A stretch of 64,000 nt of DNA from Sphingobacteriia bacterium. GTDB lineage: Bacteria > Bacteroidota > Bacteroidia > Chitinophagales > Chitinophagaceae. Positions 46,702 through 54,500 of this stretch are shown here, in pieces. Where the stretch lies: NCBI GenBank assembly GCA_947452295.1, contig CANGCK010000004.1, forward strand, positions 1 to 64,000, given 5' to 3'. Below the pieces are notes generated by a model that was not told the DNA's origin, ran no database searches, and was given only the letters and a program-made list of their open reading frames with translations. The position numbers and the translations under genes are program-made. Each line of letters begins with the position of its first letter. The first letter of the stretch is position 1.

Positions 46702-47824
46702 TAAAAAATTTAAAAATCAAGCCAATAATAAAGTTAACATCCACTTCAGTGATTTCATGATGCAAAGGTAATCTTAAGATATTTTTTGCAATAATCTCTG
46801 AATATTCTCCACCAATATATTTTCCATTTTTCATACCAAATGAAGAAAGATGTAGCGGTATATAATGAAACATTGACTCTACCTTATGATTACGCAAATA
46901 TGATTGCAAAGAAGTTCTTTCATTTGGTGTATTTAACAAAATATAAAATTCATGAAAATTATGCGCAACATAATGTTCATGCATCATACTAATTTTACCT
47001 GACTTTTTCAAAGGCAATAACCGATTATAATAATGCTGAGTTATTTGTTGTCGATGCTTTAACAGCTTATCTGACTCTCGTAACTGTTCAAATAAAACTG
47101 CGGCATTTAATTCATTCATTTGATATTTTGAACCAACATCTACCCATTCGTAGTATTGTACACTTTTTTGATTAAATGCAATTCTATTGGTACCTAAATG
47201 ATATACATTATTTGCACGATCAGCAAAACGATTATTATTAACAATTAGAACACCACCTTGAACAGCATTAATTTGTTTGGTAATATCAAAACTAATAACA
47301 GAAAAATCCCCATAACTACCCAAGGGTAATCCTTTATAAGTTGCCCCAAATGCCATTGCAGCGTCTTCAATCATATAGATTTTATATCTATCACATATTG
47401 TTTTTATCGTATCAATATTACATGGATGACCAGCGTAATGCATTGCTATGACAGCTTTTGTTTTTTTAGTAATTGACTGTTCAATTAATTTTTCATCAAT
47501 ATTCAAAGTAATAGGGTCAATATCCAAAAAAACAGGAATGGCACCCTTAGCAACAAATGCGTTTGCAGTAGAAACAAATGTAAATGATGGCATTATGATC
47601 TCATCGCCTTGCTGAATATCAATAAGTGTTGCAATCATTTCTAAACCACCAGTAGCAGAATGTGTAAGAAATAACGATGCCTCAGAAAAAGATTTATTTA
47701 AAAATTCTAAACATTTGTTCGAAAAATATTTACTTCTAAATAATTCATAATCAGTTAGGAGTAATTCGATATTTTTAGCATAATTTGCTGAATTATACAT
47801 ACTATTGAATAAAATTTCTCTCAT
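46691..47824 (-). CDS. DegT/DnrJ/EryC1 PLP-dependent sugar aminotransferase
   Basis: The 377-residue enzyme makes an amino sugar from a keto nucleotide sugar. Conserved parts are GDEIIMPSFTFVSTANAF, IEDAAMAFGATYKG (E153-D154) and the PLP lysine K183 in SFDITKQINAVQGG. The MPSFTFVSTANAF and KQINAVQGG segments resemble WecE-like dTDP-4-amino-4,6-dideoxygalactose aminotransferases. It heads a five-gene unit with three oxygenases and an acyltransferase. Its ATG shares one base with the start of the divergent gene at 47824. Confidence 0.88.
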   Translation of the reverse strand: MREILFNSMYNSANYAKNIELLLTDYELFRSKYFSNKCLEFLNKSFSEASLFLTHSATGGLEMIATLIDIQQGDEIIMPSFTFVSTANAFVAKGAIPVFLDIDPITLNIDEKLIEQSITKKTKAVIAMHYAGHPCNIDTIKTICDRYKIYMIEDAAMAFGATYKGLPLGSYGDFSVISFDITKQINAVQGGVLIVNNNRFADRANNVYHLGTNRIAFNQKSVQYYEWVDVGSKYQMNELNAAVLFEQLRESDKLLKHRQQITQHYYNRLLPLKKSGKISMMHEHYVAHNFHEFYILLNTPNERTSLQSYLRNHKVESMFHYIPLHLSSFGMKNGKYIGGEYSEIIAKNILRLPLHHEITEVDVNFIIGLIFKFFNEN

Positions 47825-48729
47825 TGATTCGAATTGCCCATTTAATTAATCCGGTAAATGTAACTGAAAGCGCTAATTTTTACAAATACCAACAAATAAC
47901 ATTCAAAAGTATTATAGAAGCTTCAAAATGGGCCAATAATAACATTAAACTTAATTTATATACTACTCAATTCACAGAAGATCAAACAATTACCCCAGTA
48001 GAATTTCATCAACTATCTGATTTAAAAGAATCTACATTGGAAATTTTCCCGACAATTCAGGAAAAAAAATTACCCTATATTTTTGAGATATTCGATAAAT
48101 TCTCCGAAGTAAATGAAGCTGACTATTATTTATACACCAATGCTGATATTGCACTAATGCCATTTTTTTATAATGTTGTGTCAGATTATATTGCAAATGG
48201 CCATGATGCGATTGTTATAAATAGGCGTAGAATCAGCAAAAAATCGGCAAATAATTTAACTATTTCACAATTGTATTCCGAAATTGGAAAGTCTCATCCA
48301 GGATTCGATTGTTTTATTTTTAAAGCTGAATTACTTCGTAATTTTATTTTAGGAAAAATAATAGTTGGTATCCCCTTTATTGAGGTTACTCTTCTAAACA
48401 ATATAGCAGCTTTTTCTAGAAACCCACTTTATTTAACAAATGCACATTTAACTTTCCATATTGGTATGGAAGTGTTGCCTAAAAGAAATAAACTATTATA
48501 TTGGCACAATCGTAATGAATTTTTTAAGAAAATACAACCAATATTAAAACCTCTATTAAATATACATAAATTTCCATACGCTTACCTCCCATTTTATTTA
48601 AGAGCAATAAAATGGATATTGAATCCTTCCCTATTCACAATAAACTACTTAGAACTAGAAAATAGAAGTATCGTTCAAAAAATCATAAACAAAGTAAATG
48701 AATTTCGATGGAGGATTTTAAATAGATAG
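47824..48729 (+). CDS. Putative GT-A-like glycosyltransferase, TTG start
   Basis: The 301-residue protein starts MIRIAHLINPVNVTESANFY and has ADYYLYTNADIALMPFFYN at about residue 98, a DxD-like metal site of GT-A enzymes, then AIVINRRR and SHPGFDCFIFKAELL. The family is not clear to me; a nucleotide-sugar transferase is likely. The only workable start is TTG at 47824: a stop precedes it by five codons and no ATG exists. That TTG overlaps the ATG of the divergent aminotransferase gene by one base. It is the only rightward gene in the glycan locus. Confidence 0.6.
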   Translation: MIRIAHLINPVNVTESANFYKYQQITFKSIIEASKWANNNIKLNLYTTQFTEDQTITPVEFHQLSDLKESTLEIFPTIQEKKLPYIFEIFDKFSEVNEADYYLYTNADIALMPFFYNVVSDYIANGHDAIVINRRRISKKSANNLTISQLYSEIGKSHPGFDCFIFKAELLRNFILGKIIVGIPFIEVTLLNNIAAFSRNPLYLTNAHLTFHIGMEVLPKRNKLLYWHNRNEFFKKIQPILKPLLNIHKFPYAYLPFYLRAIKWILNPSLFTINYLELENRSIVQKIINKVNEFRWRILNR

Positions 48730-49257
48730 TTATTGATTGACAGCACTTAACAAGTTAATTAAACTTTGCTTCTTTTCTCTGAATTTTTCAGTAGTTAAAA
48801 TATAAAGTTGAAATTTTTCATCCATTTCAGAATCAATTACAAATCCAAGCAAGTGATTGTATTTAATTATTTCTGAATTATTTTTATTAACTTTTGCATA
48901 AATCGATCTTAAATCAAGTGTTTCAAATGCAAAGGACAATATCAAAATTGAGGCCGCCAATGATGCCCCTGTTCCGCGATACTTTTTTTCACCAATGAAT
49001 AACCCTGCATGAGCTGTCATTTTAATTTCATCGAAACAATTTAAATGTATTAATCCAATAAATTGCTGTTTACTTTTAATTAAGTAATAGTAATTTTCAC
49101 TATTATTCAAACTTTCAAACCATTTTTGTTGTGCAGCATCTGTTATAAATTCCTGATAATCCATATTATCAGAGATACTAGGATCATTCCGCCAATTTCT
49201 AACAACATCTATACTAGATAAAGAAATTGGTACTAATGTATATCCAGCGAGAAACAT
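48730..49257 (-). CDS. GNAT N-acetyltransferase (RimJ/PseH-like)
   Basis: The 175-residue protein has the GNAT pattern: an N-terminal strand-helix (YTLVPISLSSIDVVRNWRND), IGLIHLNCFD, and the acyl-CoA-binding segment KKYRGTGASLAASILILSFA (about residues 95-114, a Q/RxxGxG/A-type loop). YAKVNKNNSEIIKYNHLLGF completes the fold. The closest resemblance is to RimJ/PseH-type enzymes that acylate amino groups of proteins or nucleotide sugars. It is the last gene of the ACP-KAS III-GT2-GNAT unit and its stop faces that of the TTG-start gene. Confidence 0.82.
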   Translation of the reverse strand: MFLAGYTLVPISLSSIDVVRNWRNDPSISDNMDYQEFITDAAQQKWFESLNNSENYYYLIKSKQQFIGLIHLNCFDEIKMTAHAGLFIGEKKYRGTGASLAASILILSFAFETLDLRSIYAKVNKNNSEIIKYNHLLGFVIDSEMDEKFQLYILTTEKFREKKQSLINLLSAVNQ

Positions 49258-49258
49258 A

Positions 49259-50173
49259 TCAATAAATTTTAGCTATAAAAACTCGGTCTAAATTTTGTTT
49301 AGACACCCATATTCGTCGAATATATTCTCCAATTATTCCCAAAGAAAACAAAACAATGCCTGTAGAAAAAAATATTGCAACAATAATTGATGTAAAACCT
49401 ATGGCTACGCTACAAAAAAGTTTTTGATAAATATAATATGTACCAATAAAAAAACATATTGCAGAAATTATCACACCCATTCGTGTAATTAACTTTAAAG
49501 GAAGTGAAGAGTGTAATAAAATAATTGAAAAAGCCATTTTAATTAACCCGTATGTCGAGTATCCTGATTTTCCAATTTCCCTTTTGTTGTGAACAACAAA
49601 ACAAGAAACTGACTTAGAAGCGGCCAATAATAAAAAATCATCGATAAAATGAATTTTTTGTTTTTGTAGTTTAAACATTTCTATAACATTTTTTCGCATC
49701 AAACGACACGAACTAACCATAGTATAATTTGTATTTTCTGTATGTAATATTTTTTTTAATAATTTAGTACCAATATTTCTAATTTTATGGTGTTGCTTAT
49801 TAATAAAGTTTCCGTAAACAAGATCAGCTTCTTCTGCAATTAAACAATCATACATCAAATTGATAGATTCCACAGAATGCTGTAAATCATCATCAAGTGT
49901 AGCAATTATTTCATTATTACTTAAATGAAAACCAATCGCAGTTGCAGTATGCTGGCCATAATTTTTAGCCAAGCGAATTAATTGCCATGTAAAATTTACA
50001 TTTTTTAAACAACTATTTAAAACTTGCTCAACATTGTCATTGCTTCCATCATTTACAAATATCACATTCGGAAAAAACTTACCTTTTGCATACCAAATAT
50101 TAATTTCGTTTACTAATTTATCACAAATAGCTGAAGAGTTATAAATTGGTATCACAATATCTATCTTAATCAT
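49259..50173 (-). CDS. Family 2 glycosyltransferase with two membrane helices (GtrB/DPM1-like)
   Basis: The 304-residue protein has a GT2 catalytic domain (IDIVIPIYNSSAICDKLVNE, VIFVNDGSND, IIATLDDDLQHS at about residue 90) and two C-terminal membrane helices (about 228-285). This layout is that of polyprenyl-phosphate glycosyltransferases such as GtrB, which make lipid-linked mono-sugars. Such lipid-linked sugars are the donors used by GT-C enzymes, like the TMTC-like protein of this locus. It overlaps the KAS III gene by four bases (ATGA). Confidence 0.85.
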   Translation of the reverse strand: MIKIDIVIPIYNSSAICDKLVNEINIWYAKGKFFPNVIFVNDGSNDNVEQVLNSCLKNVNFTWQLIRLAKNYGQHTATAIGFHLSNNEIIATLDDDLQHSVESINLMYDCLIAEEADLVYGNFINKQHHKIRNIGTKLLKKILHTENTNYTMVSSCRLMRKNVIEMFKLQKQKIHFIDDFLLLAASKSVSCFVVHNKREIGKSGYSTYGLIKMAFSIILLHSSLPLKLITRMGVIISAICFFIGTYYIYQKLFCSVAIGFTSIIVAIFFSTGIVLFSLGIIGEYIRRIWVSKQNLDRVFIAKIY

Positions 50174-51177
50174 AATTCTAATGTTTTACAATAGATGTTT
50201 TTTGAAATAAAAATTAAAGCTGATGCCAATGAAAATCCAACTCCAAAGCCTGAAATTAATACCCATTGATTTTGGGGATTATTCATCTGAATAAATTTGG
50301 TTAAAGTAATAGGAATACTTGCTGATGAAGTATTGCCATACTCATGTAATGTACTTGGTACAACTGAATGATCTAAATTTAATTTTTTAATTAATACATT
50401 ATTAATGATTTGATTGGCTTGATGAAATATAAATGCAGCAGACATATTTTGTTGCATTTTAGCATAATTAAATAACTCTAAAATATTAGAGGGAACATAT
50501 CGAACCGAGTAATTAAACACATCTATTCCATTCAATTTCATTACAGGTTGCTGATTGTTATTCATTTCAGTATATATTGCTTTACTTCCACTGCCTATAG
50601 TTTGTAAATTAAAAAAGGCAGAAATGAATTCATCCTGTTTATCTAACTCAATTCCAGTAACAGAAACAGCGTCAGAAAAAATGGGTTTAGTAGCTTTATC
50701 ATTTGAATCAATAAGAATAGATGAAATATCACCACTACATAAAATCGCCCTTACTTTTTTACCTTCAATCGATTTTAAAAGTGATATAATAGTATTTAAT
50801 CCATACGTATAACCTGAACAACCTAAATTCATATCAAAACATAAAGCATCGGCAGCTAGTTTTAGTTCCTCATGCAATTGACATGCAATTGAAGGAATGG
50901 TCTGAATAGAAGTTTGCGTTACGCAAATTAACAGGTGAACTGAATGACTTTCCCAACCCAATTTATTTAATAATTCTTCACATCCCTTTTGAAATAAATA
51001 CTTTACTGTATGATTATTATTATTTACAATCCTTCGAAAACGTATACCAGTATGCTCAACTAATTTTAGCCGATCTTCCAGACTAATCAATGAAAACTCA
51101 AGATTATCTTCAATTGTTGATGGAATAACATTTACTATCCCTTTAATAAAAACCCCTTGATATGTAGAAAATGCCAC
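50170..51177 (-). CDS. Beta-ketoacyl-ACP synthase III (FabH-like)
   Basis: The 335-residue thiolase-fold enzyme has the nucleophile C120 in DMNLGCSGYTYGL, the catalytic His in FIFHQANQIINN and the Asn in EYGNTSSASIP. KAS III condenses a primer acyl-CoA with malonyl-ACP. As a non-housekeeping copy beside its own acyl carrier gene and sugar acyltransferases, it probably makes a special short acyl group for the glycan. The start is GTG at 51177, immediately after the ACP stop (TAAGTG), which points to strict coupling. Confidence 0.85.
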   Translation of the reverse strand: MAFSTYQGVFIKGIVNVIPSTIEDNLEFSLISLEDRLKLVEHTGIRFRRIVNNNNHTVKYLFQKGCEELLNKLGWESHSVHLLICVTQTSIQTIPSIACQLHEELKLAADALCFDMNLGCSGYTYGLNTIISLLKSIEGKKVRAILCSGDISSILIDSNDKATKPIFSDAVSVTGIELDKQDEFISAFFNLQTIGSGSKAIYTEMNNNQQPVMKLNGIDVFNYSVRYVPSNILELFNYAKMQQNMSAAFIFHQANQIINNVLIKKLNLDHSVVPSTLHEYGNTSSASIPITLTKFIQMNNPQNQWVLISGFGVGFSLASALIFISKNIYCKTLEL

Positions 51178-51414
51178 TTAAGCTAATTTCTTGATTAGAT
51201 AATGATGGATATCGCTTAATGTAATCATATCTGCTAGATCAGCACTAGAAATTAGAATCCCTGTTTCCTCATTAATTTTAGCAACAAACAACAATGCATT
51301 CAAAGAAGACCAATTGGGCAATTCACGAAATTTATTATTGAGAGTCAGCATTTCAGCTGAAATATTCAACTCGTTGGCAGCTAATTCAACCAAATTAATT
51401 ATTTTATTTTCCAC
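51178..51414 (-). CDS. Acyl carrier protein, dedicated copy
   Basis: The 78-residue helical protein has the attachment site at NWSSLNALLFV (Ser37 by alignment to the usual DSL, with the Asp replaced by Ser). Length and the C-terminal DLADMITLSDIHHYL fit an acyl carrier protein. The phosphopantetheine arm would carry the acyl chain made by the adjoining KAS III. The start codon is GTG; no ATG is in frame upstream. It is the first gene of the leftward ACP-KAS III-GT2-GNAT unit. Confidence 0.8.
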   Translation of the reverse strand: MENKIINLVELAANELNISAEMLTLNNKFRELPNWSSLNALLFVAKINEETGILISSADLADMITLSDIHHYLIKKLA

Positions 51415-51507
51415 AATTTTATTTTAAAAAGCTTCGTTTAATCAAAATCACCAAAACATTTGAGTTTTCTTTATATTTTTTAAAAATAAAAAAAATGTAG
51501 GGTATTT

Positions 51508-51515
51508 CAAAAATA
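51508..51515 (-). promoter_or_regulatory. Candidate -7 element for the ACP unit
   Basis: On the minus strand this reads TATTTTTG, an exact TAnnTTTG, about 94 bases upstream of the ACP start codon. It lies in the 121-base space behind the giant protein gene. A TTG at the ideal distance is lacking, so the call is tentative. Confidence 0.35.
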
Positions 51516-51535
51516 AGCCATCAATTAAAATAAAA

Positions 51536-54500
51536 TTACCGCAAAATAGTAATCGCTCCTTTTTTAGTTATATTTCCATTTACTGTTAAAACATAGTAAT
51601 AAGTTTTGTTTGTAAATTTCGACTCACCGGTAATTGTGCCATCCCAATCATTATTATAATTTATCCTTTCATAGACCGTTTTTCCTGACTGATCAAATAT
51701 TTGTAACTTGTTTTGGGGATAACTATCAATATTTTTTATAATAAATTTATCATTGATTCCATCACCATTTGGTGTAAATACAATTGCGGGTGATACATTA
51801 ACATCTTCATTAATATCCACAGTAACATTAGTTGTATTTACACATCCCAAAGAACTGGTAACAGTTGCAGTGTAAGTAGTTTTTTCCATCACTCTGGCGA
51901 TTGTAATTGGGGCATTAGGGGATGATAAATATGCAGCGGGAGACCACTTAAATTGTCCATCGCCTATACCATTTAATACTACATTGGTTCCTTTGCTTAC
52001 TTTCGAATAAGTTGCAGCAACGCTTACAGCAGGTAATGGATTGATCGTTAAAATGCCCGATTGATAGTTTATTTCATAATTACTTGAGCTTGCACCAGCC
52101 GGTACTATTGAGTAATTCCCTATACTACTTCCTTTAATTGCATCAGACTGTAATGTTGGTAACTTTGTAAGCTTAGTAAGGTCATCTCCATTTACAAAGC
52201 CAATTGCAGTATAGGAAAATGAAGGGTTGTTATCCCCCAAACATTTTGATGCATCATCGGCTTTAATATTTAGAACCGACTTAGCTACTGATAAAATAGT
52301 TGTAATAGATCCTGATAAATAATTGTTACTTGAAGATTGCAATGCAGTGATTTGTGCTGTACCAGCCCCAACTATTTTTATATTATTTCCAAATACTATA
52401 GCAACAGAACTATTGCTGCTTGAATAAGTTATTGCGCCATCACTATTACTAGTTGGAGGGGTAATAGTAATATCTTTATCGCCATACTTTGCAGTAATAG
52501 AATTAAATGATGATAAAGAAGGGTAAACATTTACAGTAATAGTTACTGTACATGAAATTGATCCCGCAATGTTATAAGCAGTTATAGTAAATTCTTTTCC
52601 AGAAACCAATGAATTACATTTGCCTGATATTTCTCCTGTAGTAGTATTTAATAGCAAGCCAGTTGGTAAAGCAGGACTCACTTCATAACGATCTATTTTT
52701 CCACCGATTGAGACTGGCAATAGACTACTTATTGCAACACCTCCATTTACCACTATTGAAGAAGGAGTATAAGTTAGCCCTTGGGGCCTATCATCAATTA
52801 CTTTTACAATAGCACTATCATGATAGCTATTTTTACAGCCTAATCTTCCAGCATCTTGAACACTTATTAAATGGTAAGCATAGCTTCCAAATGCGACTGT
52901 TGGAACCAATAGGTTTACACTATCGCTACTTATCGACGTAATTGTTTGTAGAGGTCCATTATTAATAGAATAAGTAAACAAGTAAGGACTAATTCCAGAT
53001 GATCCGGTTAACGCAATCACAGGGGATGGAGCATCTTTTAAGACCGAAGTTGAACCAGCAATTACGGCAACTGGTAAAGGATTAACTGTTACTGTAGCTG
53101 TACCTAAAATACCTACCAAATCCCCTGTACAAATTGCATCACTAAAAGTAGTTACAGAATAGGTTTTTGTGGAAGAAGGCGCTACTTTAAAACTATATGG
53201 ACTGCTAGTAATTCCATTTACAGATATGGGTGTAGTGCCATCGGTATATGTCAAACTCCATGGTTGTGAACCTGTTAATGCTATACTCAATAAAGTGGAA
53301 TCTCCATAACAAATAGATGTACTTCCGCTTAAAACAGAAGTTGGACGTGCATTTACAGAAACTACTACTGTGCCAGTTATATCTCTCACATTGGCGGTAC
53401 AATTTGCATCTGTTAATGATGATACAGAATAGGTTTTGGTAGTTGAAGGCGCTACTTTAAAACTATAAGGACTGTTAGTAATTCCATTTACAATTACAGG
53501 TGTAGTACCATCGGTATAAGTTACACTCCATGGTTGTGAACCAGTTAATGCAATACTCAATGAGGTAGAATCTCCTTTACAAATAGTTGCAGTTCCACTT
53601 AAAACAGAAGTAGGTCGTGCATATACAGAAACAATTGCTGTGCCTGTTTTATCTCCCGAAATTGCTGTACAATTTGCATCTGTTAGTGATGATACTGAAT
53701 ATGTTTTGGTAGATGAAGGCGCTACTTTAAAACTATAAGGACTGCTAGTAATTCCATTTACTGATAAAGGTGTAGTGCCATCGGTATATGTCAAACTCCA
53801 TGGTTGTGAACCTGTTAATGCTATACTCAATAATACAGAATCTCCGTTACAAATAGTGGTACTTCCGCTTAAAACAGAAGTTGGTCGTGCATTTACAAAA
53901 ACAATTGCTGTGCCTGTTTTATCGACTGCATTACCGGTACAATTTGCATCTGTTAATGATGATACAGAATAGGTTTTGGTAGTTGAAGGCGCTACTTTAA
54001 AACTATAAGGACTGCTAGTAATTCTATTTACAGTTACAGGTGTAGTACCATCGGTATAAGTTACACTCCATGGTTGTGAACCACTTAATGCAATACTCAA
54101 TGAGGTAGAATCTCCGGTACAAATAGTTGCAGTTCCACTTAAAACAGAAGTAGGACGTGCATTTACAGAAACAACTGCTGTACCTGTTTTATCTCCCGAA
54201 ATTGCTGTACAATTAGCATCAGCTAATGATGTTACTGAATATGTTTTGGCAGATGATGGCGCTACTTTAAAACTATAAGGACTGCTGGCAATTCCATTTA
54301 CTGATATAGGTGTATTGCCATCGGTATATGTCAAACGCCATGGTTGTGTACCTGTTAATGCTATACTCAATAATACAGAATCTCCGTTACATATAGTGGT
54401 ACTTCCGCTTAAAACAGAAGTTGGACGTGCATTTACAGAAACAATTGCTATGCCTGTTTTATCAACTGTAGCCGCGGTACAATTTACATCAGCTAATGAT

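Noticed and set aside
33906..51414. Mobile element carrying the glycan locus
   Set aside because: I looked for transposase, integrase, terminal inverted repeats and tRNA targets at the edges and saw none; only base composition and gene content suggest exchange.
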